This document shows positions 9,132-18,383 of a stretch of DNA of 64,000 nucleotides, piece by piece (positions within the stretch are counted from its first letter, which is position 1; each line of letters opens with the position of its first letter). Both the position numbers and the translations under genes were made by a program. Location of the stretch: the NCBI RefSeq assembly GCF_946478955.1, contig NZ_CAMLDL010000006.1, forward strand, positions 62,001 to 126,000, read 5' to 3'. The notes beneath the pieces are model-generated. The model was not told the DNA's origin, did not search any database, and saw only the letters and a program-made list of their open reading frames with translations. The DNA comes from an uncultured Sphingomonas sp. (GTDB lineage: Bacteria; Pseudomonadota; Alphaproteobacteria; Sphingomonadales; Sphingomonadaceae).

Positions 9132-10358
9132 ATGCCTATCGATCGTCAAAAAATTCAGGCGCAGGAGCGCAATGCCGGCCTGTTGCTGATTGCCGCCGCG
9201 CTGATGGCGCTCGTTCTCGCCAATAGTGGTTGGAAAGACGCCTATGATGCTGTCCTCCACACCAAATTTGGCCCCGCCATGCCGAAGTTCGGCGTGATGG
9301 ATACTGCGCATTGGGTGTCGGAGGCGCTGATGGCGATCTTCTTCCTGATGGTCGGTCTGGAGGTGAAGCGCGAATGGTATTGGGGGAAATTGGCAAATCC
9401 GGCTGACCGCCGTCTGCCAATCATCGCGGCAATCGGCGGCATGGCGTTCCCGGCCTTTGTGTACCTGGCGGTAGTAGGATGGAATCCGGCACATTCGCAG
9501 GGATGGGCAATCCCCGCAGCGACCGACATTGCGTTTGCGATCGGTGTGCTCGCGATTCTTGGCCGCCATGCGCCATCGTCGATCAAGCTGCTATTGGTGT
9601 CGATCGCCATTGTCGATGATATCGGCGCCGTTGCGATCATCGCCATTGCGTATACCGCCGACCTCAACGTCGCCGCATTCGGGATTGCGATCGGGATCAT
9701 GGTCGGCATGGCGACGCTCAATATTCTCGGCGTGCGGCGTTTATGGCCATTCCTGCTTGCAGCGCCATTCCTATGGTATTTTGTGTTGGCCAGCGGCGTT
9801 CATGCGACCATCGCAGGGGTGATGACGGCGCTTACGATCCCGCTCGGCGAGACCGAGAAGGCGAGTCCCCTCAAGAAACTCGAAAACGCGATCCATCCAT
9901 GGGTAATGTTCGGTATCGTCCCGCTATTCGGCTTTACCAGCGCGGGCGTCGTGTTGACGGGCGGCATTGGCGCCCTGGGACAGCCGGTTGCACTGGCGGT
10001 CCTGCTCGGCCTGTTTATCGGCAAGCAGATCGGCGTGTTCGCGACGATCTGGGCAGCGGTGAAGTCAGGCATAGCGGTGCTGCCGAGCGGCGCGCGCTGG
10101 CCGCAAATCTATGGCGCGGCCATCCTTACCGGGATTGGCTTCACCATGAGCCTGTTCATCGGCGCGCTGGCCTTCCCCGGCGATGCGGCGGCGATTGATG
10201 CAGCGAAGATTGGGACGCTGGCCGGGTCGTTGCTGTCGGCCATCACCGGATTTGCCGTGTTCCGGTTGCTGCCTGGCACGCAAAGTTCCGTCGAGGACGA
10301 CGACGAATGCGACGAGATTTTTTCGGCAGACCACGGCACAGAACAGGAAGCCGCTTAG
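9132..10358 (+). CDS. nhaA: Na+/H+ antiporter NhaA
   Basis: 408 aa from the ATG at 9132 (an in-frame upstream extension to 9054 overlaps the previous gene and is less likely). E. coli NhaA is 388 aa. The ion-binding pair in AIVDDIGAVAI (Asp about 162 and 163) matches E. coli Asp163/Asp164, and TDIAFAIGVL (Asp132) matches Asp133. The LEVKREW segment near residue 76 is also conserved. It exports Na+ in exchange for about two H+ at the inner membrane. The acidic C-terminal tail (EDDDECDE) is an extension beyond the last helix. Confidence 0.95.
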   Translation: MPIDRQKIQAQERNAGLLLIAAALMALVLANSGWKDAYDAVLHTKFGPAMPKFGVMDTAHWVSEALMAIFFLMVGLEVKREWYWGKLANPADRRLPIIAAIGGMAFPAFVYLAVVGWNPAHSQGWAIPAATDIAFAIGVLAILGRHAPSSIKLLLVSIAIVDDIGAVAIIAIAYTADLNVAAFGIAIGIMVGMATLNILGVRRLWPFLLAAPFLWYFVLASGVHATIAGVMTALTIPLGETEKASPLKKLENAIHPWVMFGIVPLFGFTSAGVVLTGGIGALGQPVALAVLLGLFIGKQIGVFATIWAAVKSGIAVLPSGARWPQIYGAAILTGIGFTMSLFIGALAFPGDAAAIDAAKIGTLAGSLLSAITGFAVFRLLPGTQSSVEDDDECDEIFSADHGTEQEAA

Positions 10359-10403
10359 CACAAGGCTGCGCCGCTACCTTGCGCGCCTCCTCAAGACGAC
10401 GAA

Positions 10404-10432
10404 GGCCCGGCCTCCATCTGGAAGCCGGGCCC
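10404..10432. terminator. Hairpin between convergent nhaA and etfA
   Basis: GGCCCGGC pairs with GCCGGGCC around a TCCA/TGGA-topped loop. It sits midway between the two convergent stops. No T-tract is present on either strand, so termination efficiency is uncertain. Confidence 0.5.
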
Positions 10433-10456
10433 TTCGAAATACTGGCGTCGTAGCGG

Positions 10457-11386
10457 TTACAGCTTGGCGGTCAGGTCGGGCACGATCTGGAACAGATCCC
10501 CGACAAGGCCGATGTCTGCGACTTGGAAGATCGGGGCTTCTTCATCCTTGTTGATGGCGATGATGGTCTTGGAATCCTTCATGCCCGCAAGGTGCTGGAT
10601 CGCGCCGGAGATGCCGATGGCGATATAGACTTCGGGGGCAACGATCTTTCCGGTCTGGCCGACCTGATAGTCGTTGGGGGCATAGCCCGCATCGACCGCC
10701 GCACGGCTCGCGCCGACCGCGGCGCCGAGCTTGTCGGCGAGTGGGTCGAGCAGCGAATGGAACTGGTCCGACGAACCGAAGGCACGGCCACCCGAGACGA
10801 TCACCTTGGCACTGGTCAGTTCCGGGCGTTCCGACTTCGACAGCTCGGCGCTGACGAAGCTCGACTTGCCCGAGGCGCTACCGCCGTCAACGGCTTCAAC
10901 GCTGCCCGAGCCGCCCGATGCGGCGGCCTTGTCGAAGGCGGTGCCACGAACGGTGATGACCTTCTTGGCGTCCTTGGTCTTGACCGTCGCGATGGCGTTG
11001 CCGGCGTAGATCGGACGGGTAAACGTGTCTTCGCCCTCAACCGAGAGGATATCCGAAATCTGCATGACATCGAGCGCGGCGGCGACGCGCGGCGCGATGT
11101 TCTTGCCAAAGGTGGTGGCCGGGGCGAGGAAGGCGTCGTGGCTTTCCATCAGCGCGGCCGCGACCGGCGCGACGTCTTCGGCCAGCTGATGCTCCAGATG
11201 CGCCGCATCGGCAACGTGGACCGTACCGACACCCGCGATCTTCGCAGCAGCATCGGCAACGGCGCCAACGCCCTTGCCCGCGACCAGCAGGTGCACATCG
11301 CCAAGCTGCGAGGCAGCGGTAATGGTGGCGAGGGTCGCGTCCTTGATGGAGGCGCCGTCATGTTCGACGAGAACGAGCGTCTTCAT
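10457..11386 (-). CDS. etfA: Electron transfer flavoprotein alpha subunit
   Basis: 309 aa from the ATG at 11386; an alternative TTG at 11395 would overlap etfB. N-terminal [12 protein letters not shown] and the C-terminal FAD domain ([57 protein letters not shown]) are standard EtfA. The EtfAB dimer takes electrons from acyl-CoA and other flavin dehydrogenases and passes them to ETF-ubiquinone oxidoreductase. Only 1 nt separates its start from the etfB stop, so the subunits are co-translated. Confidence 0.96.
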   Translation of the reverse strand: MKTLVLVEHDGASIKDATLATITAASQLGDVHLLVAGKGVGAVADAAAKIAGVGTVHVADAAHLEHQLAEDVAPVAAALMESHDAFLAPATTFGKNIAPRVAAALDVMQISDILSVEGEDTFTRPIYAGNAIATVKTKDAKKVITVRGTAFDKAAASGGSGSVEAVDGGSASGKSSFVSAELSKSERPELTSAKVIVSGGRAFGSSDQFHSLLDPLADKLGAAVGASRAAVDAGYAPNDYQVGQTGKIVAPEVYIAIGISGAIQHLAGMKDSKTIIAINKDEEAPIFQVADIGLVGDLFQIVPDLTAKL

Positions 11387-11387
11387 G

Positions 11388-12137
11388 CTACGCAACTCCC
11401 ATGTCTTTGAGTTTGGCGATCAGCTCGTCGACCGAGCCAACCTTGATACCCGCCGTGCGCTTGGCGGGTTCGACGACCTTCAGCGTTTCGAGGCGCGGGG
11501 CAACGTCGACGCCATAATCGCCGGGCGCCTTGGTCGCCAGCGGCTTCGACTTGGCCTTCATGATGTTGGGCAGCGAGGCATAGCGCGGTTCATTGAGGCG
11601 AAGGTCGGTGGTGACAATCGCGGGGGTCGCGAGCTTCACCGTTTCCAGACCGCCGTCGATTTCGCGGGTCACGTTGACGTCCGACCCGGCGACTTCGACC
11701 TTTGAGGCGAAGGTGCCTTGTGGCCAGCCGAGGAGCGCCGCCAGCATCTGACCAGTCTGGTTGCTGTCGTCATCAATCGCCTGTTTGCCGAGGATCACGA
11801 GACCCGGCTGTTCTTCATCAACCACACCCTTCAAGATCTTGGCGACAGCAAGCGGCTCGACATTTTCTTCGTCGGTCTGGACAAGGATGGCGCGGTCGGC
11901 GCCCATGGCCAGTGCGGTGCGCAGCGTTTCCTGCGCCTTGGCCGGGCCGATGGAGACGACGACGATCTCGGTCGCCGCGCCCTTTTCCTTGAGGCGGATC
12001 GCCTCTTCGACGGCGATTTCGTCGAACGGGTTCATCGACATTTTGACGTTGGCGAGGTCGACCCCGCTACCGTCCATCTTGACGCGCGGTTTGACGTTAT
12101 AATCAATCACCCGCTTTACGGCGACGAGCAGTTTCAT
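11388..12137 (-). CDS. etfB: Electron transfer flavoprotein beta subunit
   Basis: 249 aa, standard length. The N-terminal [14 protein letters not shown], the [18 protein letters not shown] segment and the AMP-binding loop region [20 protein letters not shown] are EtfB marks; the [16 protein letters not shown] recognition loop that docks partner dehydrogenases is intact. Located 20 nt after sucC and 1 nt before etfA on the minus strand. Confidence 0.96.
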   Translation of the reverse strand: MKLLVAVKRVIDYNVKPRVKMDGSGVDLANVKMSMNPFDEIAVEEAIRLKEKGAATEIVVVSIGPAKAQETLRTALAMGADRAILVQTDEENVEPLAVAKILKGVVDEEQPGLVILGKQAIDDDSNQTGQMLAALLGWPQGTFASKVEVAGSDVNVTREIDGGLETVKLATPAIVTTDLRLNEPRYASLPNIMKAKSKPLATKAPGDYGVDVAPRLETLKVVEPAKRTAGIKVGSVDELIAKLKDMGVA

Positions 12138-12157
12138 GGGTTCGCTCTCCTGAAAAC

Positions 12158-13357
12158 TTACGCGACTTGTTTGACTTCAGCGACGATCTTGCGGGCGGCG
12201 TCGCCCAGGTCGTCGGCGGAGACAATCGGCAAGCCTGAATTGGCGAGGATTTCCTTGCCTTCCTTGACGTTGGTGCCTTCGAGGCGAACGACCAACGGCA
12301 CGCTAAGTTGCACTTCGCGGGCCGCGGCGACGATGCCTTCGGCAATGATGTCGCAGCGCATGATGCCGCCGAAGATGTTGACGAGGATGCCCTTCACCGC
12401 CGGATCGCTCAAAATGATCTTGAACGCGGCCGTGACCTTTTCCTTGTTAGCGCCACCGCCAACGTCGAGGAAGTTGGCCGGGAAGGCGCCGTTGAGCTTG
12501 ATGATGTCCATCGTCGCCATGGCAAGGCCAGCGCCGTTGACCATGCAGCCGATGTCGCCGTCGAGCTTGATGTAGGCGAGGTCGTACTTCGACGCTTCGA
12601 TTTCCATCGGATCCTCTTCGGTCAGGTCGCGCAGTTCGGCCAGGTCCTTGTGGCGGAACATTGCGTTGCTGTCGAAGCCGACCTTGGCGTCCAAAACCAT
12701 CAGCTTGCCGTCGCCGGTGATGGCGAGCGGATTGATTTCGATCTGGCTGGCGTCGGTGCCGACGAACGCGTCGTAGAGTTTCGCCGTGACGAACGCCGCC
12801 TGCTTGGCGAGGTCGCCCGACAGGCCGAGCGCGGCGGCCACTGCGCGGCCGTGGTGCGGCATCAGGCCAGTTGCCGGGTCGACGGTGATGGTGTGGATCT
12901 TTTCCGGCGTGTCATGGGCGACGGCTTCGATGTCCATGCCGCCTTCGGTCGACGCGACAATGGCGATACGGCCGGTTCCGCGATCTACCAGCAGGGCCAG
13001 GTAGAATTCCTTTTCAATGTCGACGCCATCGGTGATGTAGAGGCGCTGCACTTCCTTGCCGGCGTCGCCGGTCTGGATCGTGACGAGCGTCTTGCCGAGC
13101 ATTTCCGCCGCATGATCGCGGACTTCGTCGATCGATTTGGCGAGGCGGACACCGCCCTTTGCATCAGGGCCGAGTTCCTTGAACTTGCCCTTGCCGCGGC
13201 CGCCGGCATGAATCTGCGCCTTGACCACCCACAGCGGGCCGGGAAGTTTGCCGGCGGCGGCAACCGCCTCATCAACGGTAAGCGCGGCATAGCCCGCGGG
13301 GACCGGCACGCCATACTTTGCGAGCAATTCCTTGGCCTGATATTCGTGGATGTTCAT
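12158..13357 (-). CDS. sucC: Succinate-CoA ligase (ADP-forming) beta subunit
   Basis: 399 aa. Starts [18 protein letters not shown], has an ATP-grasp domain ([41 protein letters not shown]) and the C-terminal CoA-ligase domain with the [13 protein letters not shown] and [15 protein letters not shown] motifs. In the TCA cycle the SucCD enzyme converts succinyl-CoA to succinate with substrate-level phosphorylation. The catalytic partner SucD is not in this window; the gene is instead followed closely by etfBA. Divergent from dinB with 89 nt between starts. Confidence 0.96.
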   Translation of the reverse strand: MNIHEYQAKELLAKYGVPVPAGYAALTVDEAVAAAGKLPGPLWVVKAQIHAGGRGKGKFKELGPDAKGGVRLAKSIDEVRDHAAEMLGKTLVTIQTGDAGKEVQRLYITDGVDIEKEFYLALLVDRGTGRIAIVASTEGGMDIEAVAHDTPEKIHTITVDPATGLMPHHGRAVAAALGLSGDLAKQAAFVTAKLYDAFVGTDASQIEINPLAITGDGKLMVLDAKVGFDSNAMFRHKDLAELRDLTEEDPMEIEASKYDLAYIKLDGDIGCMVNGAGLAMATMDIIKLNGAFPANFLDVGGGANKEKVTAAFKIILSDPAVKGILVNIFGGIMRCDIIAEGIVAAAREVQLSVPLVVRLEGTNVKEGKEILANSGLPIVSADDLGDAARKIVAEVKQVA

Positions 13358-13446
13358 TGGGATGCGAGTCCTGCTGAATAGGAAAGAAGGAGTTGCGCGC
13401 CCTTAAGCATGACTCGGGCGTGATGCCAAGCTAGGCAAAGGTCGAA

Positions 13447-14523
13447 GTGACCGACTCTACCGTTCGAAAGATCCTCCACGTCGACATGGACGCTTTCTAT
13501 GCGTCGGTGGAGCAGCGCGACGACCCTGCGTTGCGCGGAAAGCCGGTTGCGGTGGGCGGTGGCCACCGCGGGGTGGTTGCCGCCGCTAGTTATGAGGCGC
13601 GCAAATTTGGTATCCGATCAGCGATGCCGTCAGTCACCGCAAAGAGGCGCTGCCCCGACCTCATCTTCGTAAAGCCGCGATTTGATGTGTACCGGGCCGT
13701 GAGTCGTCAGATTCGCGCGATCTTTGCCGACTACACCGACCTGATCGAACCGTTGGCACTGGACGAGGCCTACCTCGACGTGACCGAAGATCGGAGAGCT
13801 TTGGGTAGCGCAAGGGCAATTGCCGAGGAAATTCGGGGGCGCATCCGGGCAGAAACCGGCCTCACCGCGTCGGCAGGCGTGAGTTACTGCAAATTCATTG
13901 CCAAATTGGCGAGTGACCAGAACAAGCCTGACGGCCTGTGCGTCATCCCGCCCGGCAAGGGCGCTGCATTTGTCGCGACCCTGCCCGTGAAACGGTTTCA
14001 TGGCGTCGGTCCGGTGACGGCGGCCAAGATGGAACGATTGGGCATTTTCACCGGCGCCGATCTCGCCAGCTGGCCGATCGAACAGTTGGAGGCCCATTTC
14101 GGATCGTCCGGACGCTGGTATTGGCGAATCTCGCGCGGGATAGACGACCGCGAGGTTAAGCCGAATCGACCCTGGAAATCGGTCAGCGCGGAACGAACGT
14201 TCGATGTTGATTACCGCGCAGAAGAGGATTTGCGCCGCGAGGTGGTGCGGGTGGCGGGGTACGCATGGCAGCGGATCGAACGGTCAGAGGTTCAAGGGAG
14301 GACGGTGACGCTGAAGATCAAATTTGCGGATTTCACGCAGATTACCCGGTCCAAGAGCTTTGCGAGCCCCATCCCCCATTTCGAGGCATTTGAGGCAGCA
14401 GGACAGCTTCTGCTGGCACTTATTCTGCCGGTTCCAAAGGGCGTCCGGCTGCTGGGTCTGGGGCTGCATTCCATCGTGGAAACAGACGAATCGGCACCCA
14501 TGCAGCTGGGACTCGAAATTTGA
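13447..14523 (+). CDS. dinB: DNA polymerase IV (Y family)
   Basis: 358 aa with GTG start at 13447. Catalytic motifs HVDMDAFYASVEQRDDP (about 10-26) and LALDEAYLDVT (about 102) contain the metal-binding acidic residues; SAGVSYCKFIAKLASDQNKPDG follows, then the helix-hairpin-helix and the little-finger domain. Pol IV performs error-prone translesion synthesis across minor-groove adducts. The C-terminus (SAPMQLGLEI) resembles the beta-clamp-binding type tail QLGL. No LexA box was recognised in the 13358-13446 upstream gap. Confidence 0.94.
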   Translation: MTDSTVRKILHVDMDAFYASVEQRDDPALRGKPVAVGGGHRGVVAAASYEARKFGIRSAMPSVTAKRRCPDLIFVKPRFDVYRAVSRQIRAIFADYTDLIEPLALDEAYLDVTEDRRALGSARAIAEEIRGRIRAETGLTASAGVSYCKFIAKLASDQNKPDGLCVIPPGKGAAFVATLPVKRFHGVGPVTAAKMERLGIFTGADLASWPIEQLEAHFGSSGRWYWRISRGIDDREVKPNRPWKSVSAERTFDVDYRAEEDLRREVVRVAGYAWQRIERSEVQGRTVTLKIKFADFTQITRSKSFASPIPHFEAFEAAGQLLLALILPVPKGVRLLGLGLHSIVETDESAPMQLGLEI

Positions 14524-14548
14524 TTCAATTTCTGCTATATAATTGAAA
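14524..14548 (+). promoter_or_regulatory. Inverted repeat with a -10-like element upstream of carD
   Basis: TTCAATT and AATTGAA form a 7-bp inverted repeat around TCTGCTATAT, and the overlapping TATATAAT supplies a consensus-like TATAAT (14538-14543). It begins at the dinB stop and lies about 145 nt before the carD ATG, so carD would have a long 5' leader. No good -35 was found, so the call is tentative. Confidence 0.4.
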
Positions 14549-14688
14549 CAAGGCCGTCGCTTCCCGCGGCGGTCGTTTCACACAGGAACAAAATCCACGA
14601 TCTGGCATACCAAACCGGGGGTCGCTGTTGGGGGGCGATACGGGTCTCTTGGGTCATTGCCAAGTGGAAGTTTGCGAAAGGTGGCTCA

Positions 14689-15222
14689 ATGGCAGCTAAA
14701 GCCCTTAGTTTCGATGTTGGCGATTATGTGGTGTACCCCAAGCATGGCGTCGGCCGCGTGGTCGAACTCCAGAGCACCGAGATCGCTGGTACCAGGCTCG
14801 ACCTTTATGTCCTTCGTTTTGAGAAGGAAAAAATGACCCTTCGCGTTCCCGTCGCCAAGGCGGATTCGGTCGGCATGCGCAAGCTGTCGAGCGACAAGAC
14901 GATGAAGGACGCATTGGAAACGCTGAAAGGCAAACCCAAGGTCAAGCGCACCATGTGGTCGCGCCGCGCCCAGGAATATGAAGCGAAGATCAATTCGGGC
15001 GACCTTACGTCGATCGCCGAAGTGACGCGCGACCTGTTCCGTCCGGACGATGCACCGGAGCAGAGCTATTCGGAACGTCAGATTTTCGAAGCCGCTTCGT
15101 CCCGCCTAGCCCGCGAATTGGCGGCGATGGAACAAACCGATGAAAAGGGCGCCCTGGCGAAGATCCTGGAGATCCTCAACAAGGCCGCGCTGATCCATCA
15201 CAAATCGACCGAAGACGCCTAA
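14689..15222 (+). CDS. carD: CarD-family RNA polymerase-binding transcription regulator
   Basis: 177 aa. The N-terminal Tudor-like RNA-polymerase interaction domain (FDVGDYVVYPKHGVGRVVEL) is followed by a helical DNA-binding domain with KRTMWSRRAQEYEAKINSGD, matching the CarD/CdnL family. These proteins bind the RNAP beta subunit and stabilise open complexes, especially at rRNA promoters. Monocistronic, with a terminator 24 nt downstream. Confidence 0.93.
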   Translation: MAAKALSFDVGDYVVYPKHGVGRVVELQSTEIAGTRLDLYVLRFEKEKMTLRVPVAKADSVGMRKLSSDKTMKDALETLKGKPKVKRTMWSRRAQEYEAKINSGDLTSIAEVTRDLFRPDDAPEQSYSERQIFEAASSRLARELAAMEQTDEKGALAKILEILNKAALIHHKSTEDA

Positions 15223-15245
15223 GATAGGCGGCATCGGTCCAACGC

Positions 15246-15279
15246 AAGGGCGCCCTTAACCGGGCGCCCTTTCTTTTTG
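15246..15279 (+). terminator. Rho-independent terminator of carD
   Basis: Stem AAGGGCGCCC (15246-15255) / GGGCGCCCTT (15262-15271), loop TTAACC, followed by TCTTTTTG. Confidence 0.9.
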
Positions 15280-15360
15280 TCGCATCCTGGTCGCCAAATT
15301 TTGGGTTGCCTGAATCGATACCGAGGTGTATTACTACTGCAATACGCTAAGGAGATTGAG

Positions 15361-16080
15361 ATGCGCCGATTTGCCGTGATTCTTGCAACCGCCCTGTTGA
15401 CCGGCGGATGCCACGTCGGAAGCGAAGCCAAGGACCGCGATGCCGGTGCGCAGACCAGCCGAACTTATCAGGTGGGAAGCTTCGACAAGGTCGAGACCGC
15501 TGGCGCATTCGACATCAAGATTGTCACCGGCAACACCGCCAGCGTCACCGCCACCGGCGGCACGAACCTGCTCGACGAGACCGAAGTCATTGTCGAAGAT
15601 GGCGAACTGAAAATTCGGCCGAAGAAGCATAATGGCGTCCGCTGGAACTGGAGCGGCGCCAAGGCAGTATTCACGGTCACCACGCCTGCCCTGCGCAGTC
15701 TGACGCTGGCCGGCGCGGGTGATGCAGATATCGACAAGGTCGGGGGCGATTTTGAAGGGACGTTGGCGGGTGCTGGCAGCCTGCGCATGGCGTCAGTCGA
15801 CGTTGGCAACCTGAAATTGAATATCGCGGGTTCTGGCGATGTCAGCGGCGCGGGCAAGGCCAGTAACATCGACCTCAGCATTGCCGGGTCGGGCAACGTT
15901 GATGCCGCGCAACTTACCGCCAAAACAGCCGATATTTCGATCGCCGGATCGGGTGACATCAAGGCCAATGTCAGCGACCAGGCCAAGGTGTCGATCATGG
16001 GCTCAGGCGATGTCGAGATCAGCGGCGGGGCCAAGTGCGACGTTTCGAAGTTCGGCGGCGGCGAGGTTCGCTGCAACTAA
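15361..16080 (+). CDS. DUF2807 (GIN-domain) exported protein, probable lipoprotein
   Basis: 239 aa from the ATG at 15361, which has AAGGAG 6 nt upstream; an upstream in-frame ATG at 15277 overlaps the carD terminator. The signal peptide ends LLTGGC, an imperfect lipobox with Cys17. The mature part is a beta-helix of repeated IAGSGDV / LAGAGS type units (pfam DUF2807, putative auto-transporter adhesin head GIN domain). The repeated G-S/A-G-D/S turns can be counted at least seven times between residues 113 and 225. Function unknown; envelope location inferred. A second DUF2807 gene follows 58 nt downstream. Confidence 0.85.
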   Translation: MRRFAVILATALLTGGCHVGSEAKDRDAGAQTSRTYQVGSFDKVETAGAFDIKIVTGNTASVTATGGTNLLDETEVIVEDGELKIRPKKHNGVRWNWSGAKAVFTVTTPALRSLTLAGAGDADIDKVGGDFEGTLAGAGSLRMASVDVGNLKLNIAGSGDVSGAGKASNIDLSIAGSGNVDAAQLTAKTADISIAGSGDIKANVSDQAKVSIMGSGDVEISGGAKCDVSKFGGGEVRCN

Positions 16081-16138
16081 CTCCCGCGTCGGGCGGCATT
16101 GACGCTTCGTTAACCATCAATCGGCGAGGATAGGCGGC

Positions 16139-16840
16139 ATGAAACACAGCCTGCCCATCCTCGCTATTGCCGCCATTGCGAGCATTCCCACGCCTGGCCA
16201 CAGCGCGGCGACCCGTAATTTCGGTATTACGGGATTTGATCGCGTGCGCATCGACGGGCCGTATGACGTGCGGCTGACCGTTGGCGTTCCGCCCTTTGCC
16301 CGCGCCGTCGGCGCCAAGTCGTCGGCGCTCGATTCCGTATCGATACGGGTGGAGGGACGAACGTTGGTAATCCGCAAGACCGAGGCATGGTCGAGCGGAG
16401 ACGGCGATAACGGTCCAGCCATGATCGAACTGGGCACGCATGAATTGTCGGCGGCCTGGGTTAATGGTGCGGGCAGCGTCCAGATCAACAAGGTAAAATC
16501 CGCAACCTTCGATATCAGCGTTGTGGGGGCCGGTGCGGCGCGCGTAGATTCGGCCGAGGTTGACGAATTAAAGGCTACGCTTGCCGGGTCCGGTACCATC
16601 CGCATCGCCGGAAAGACCAACAAGCTGTTTACGACGGTGCGGGGCACGTCCAGCCTCGCAGGCGATGACATGGTCGCCAAAGAAGCGGTGATAGGGGCCG
16701 AGGGGCCATCATTGGTCCGACTGACCGTTACGGAATCAGCGAAAATCGATGCGGTTGGCCTGACGTCGGTTCAGCTTCAGGGCAGGCCCGGGTGCGTGGT
16801 TAAGTCGCAAGGCTCCGCCAGCGTCATCGGTTGCCGCTAG
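16139..16840 (+). CDS. DUF2807 (GIN-domain) exported protein, second copy
   Basis: 233 aa with a cleavable signal peptide (MKHSLPILAIAAIASIPTPGHSAA) but no lipobox. FGITGFDRVRIDGPYDVRL at the start of the mature part and the VNGAGSVQI, VVGAGAARV and LAGSGTIRI turns match DUF2807. Two Cys residues lie at the C-terminus (PGCVVK and IGCR), which could form a disulfide, comparable to CDVSKFGGGEVRC in the first copy. Clearly paralogous to 15361-16080 but diverged. The 3' end overlaps the convergent glycosyltransferase gene by 17 nt. Confidence 0.82.
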   Translation: MKHSLPILAIAAIASIPTPGHSAATRNFGITGFDRVRIDGPYDVRLTVGVPPFARAVGAKSSALDSVSIRVEGRTLVIRKTEAWSSGDGDNGPAMIELGTHELSAAWVNGAGSVQINKVKSATFDISVVGAGAARVDSAEVDELKATLAGSGTIRIAGKTNKLFTTVRGTSSLAGDDMVAKEAVIGAEGPSLVRLTVTESAKIDAVGLTSVQLQGRPGCVVKSQGSASVIGCR

Positions 16841-18338
16841 ACGTCGGCACAATCCACAAACGAAGACGCATTCCGCCGGCGACCTGCTTGCCCTGCCATA
16901 CAGGCATTGCGGGCCCATAAGCCCCAAGACGCCCCTCCGCTTCGCCGCCTTCATAGACCAGCCAGAGCTGTCCCGGCCCAATTGCCTGTGGCCGACCGGG
17001 GTAATCGCCGCGAACAACCGTTGGCAGCCCCGCGAGATATTGCACCGGCTCCGCCAACCAATAATCCTCCGCGATGACTGCAAGCCCAGGCGCGGTTGAC
17101 AGCGCGGCCCTCACCGCGTGCGCGGCCGCCGCCTTCGGTTCGGGGATGCCGGTCTGGAACGCGGTGTGTGCATGTGCGGCGCCGCGCGCGAGCGGCCGGA
17201 AATAATAGTGCGCGGCGGCCAACAATAGCAGTGCCGCCACCGCCGATGTCAGCACAACGCCAATGCGCGGCCCAATCGCCGCCACGGTCACCACGGCAAA
17301 CGTTACCGCAATCGGCGCGACGATGACGAAACCATAGCGTTCCATATGCGGCGTCAACGCCTGAATGCCGATCAGCAGGTTAAGCGCGACCAGCATGCCA
17401 AGGCAGCCGCCCACCGCACCAATCCAATTAGGCCATGAACCCCGGCGCCACCGAATGACGGCGAGGGCCAGCATGACGACCATCAATATGATCAGGGCAG
17501 CGGCAGCGAATGTCGCCGTCGGTCCCATTCCGTCTCCGGTCAGGAAGATAAATACAGTGTTGCCGGTCATCATGCCCGGCACGGCAGCAAGGAAATCGCC
17601 CCACTGGCCAATATCGGAGAGTGTCGTCACCAATGGGCGCGGCTGGGCCGTCATCGACCGGGATGCAAGCGCGAAGGCAATCAGCGGCACCGCTGCCAGC
17701 ATCAGCCCATAGCGCAATGACGGCTGAACCGACCCGCGCCAGCCATTGCGCCCAATATTATCCCACGCAACCACGGCAAACAAGAACGGCACCGCAAATA
17801 CGTTGGTGACATGCACAAACAGGCCGAAGCAGATGGTCAGCGCCGACAAAAGCAGCTTGTGACGAAGGCCAAGATAGCAGGCGAGAAGAACGATCAGGCC
17901 GCTGTAACCGGGGTCCCAACCGAAACGGGCATAGGCAATGTTGATCGGCACGCTGGCAATTAGCAGAGCCGCGGCCAGCCCCGCCGACCGGCCGCCAATC
18001 CGCCGACCGATCTGAAAGGCGAGCGCGATGGCGCCGAGCGAGGCAAGCACCGTGGGCACGCGCAGAAGCTCGATCGATGGCGGGAACAGCAGACGAAGGA
18101 CGCTGACGGCATAGAATTGCCCCGGCCCGGCGACATTGCCATTGGGCGTGATCGGCGCGAAATTGCCCGTGGCAATCAGGCTGGATGCGGCATTGCCATA
18201 CCACGCCTCATCACCATTAATGCCCGGCAGATGCCCTAACCCATAAATGCGCATGCCCAGCGCCACAGTCATGAGAATGGCGACGATCCATTCCGGACCA
18301 GTCCGCCAGCCGTGTCTTGATGTCTTAATTTCCCCCAT
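16824..18338 (-). CDS. Membrane glycosyltransferase, ArnT/PMT type (GT39/GT83-like)
   Basis: About 504 aa from the ATG at 18338; the frame is open to a less likely start at 18383. It has roughly 11 hydrophobic segments. The first periplasmic loop carries INGDEAWYG, matching the catalytic DE motif of GT-C glycosyltransferases that use polyprenyl-phosphate sugars, and PINIAYARFGWDPGYSG fits the conserved second loop of this family. The acceptor (lipid A, protein or other glycan) cannot be told. Last gene of a minus-strand set after mgtE and DUF1489. It overlaps the convergent DUF2807 gene at the stop. Confidence 0.75.
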   Translation of the reverse strand: MGEIKTSRHGWRTGPEWIVAILMTVALGMRIYGLGHLPGINGDEAWYGNAASSLIATGNFAPITPNGNVAGPGQFYAVSVLRLLFPPSIELLRVPTVLASLGAIALAFQIGRRIGGRSAGLAAALLIASVPINIAYARFGWDPGYSGLIVLLACYLGLRHKLLLSALTICFGLFVHVTNVFAVPFLFAVVAWDNIGRNGWRGSVQPSLRYGLMLAAVPLIAFALASRSMTAQPRPLVTTLSDIGQWGDFLAAVPGMMTGNTVFIFLTGDGMGPTATFAAAALIILMVVMLALAVIRWRRGSWPNWIGAVGGCLGMLVALNLLIGIQALTPHMERYGFVIVAPIAVTFAVVTVAAIGPRIGVVLTSAVAALLLLAAAHYYFRPLARGAAHAHTAFQTGIPEPKAAAAHAVRAALSTAPGLAVIAEDYWLAEPVQYLAGLPTVVRGDYPGRPQAIGPGQLWLVYEGGEAEGRLGAYGPAMPVWQGKQVAGGMRLRLWIVPTSSGNR

Positions 18339-18383
18339 CCGGCGCACCGTCGCAGCTTCCGCAGCACGCTTCAAGGGGAGCAA

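Noticed and set aside
12308..13381. 357-codon frame opposite sucC
   Set aside because: Antisense shadow; sucC motifs are complete.
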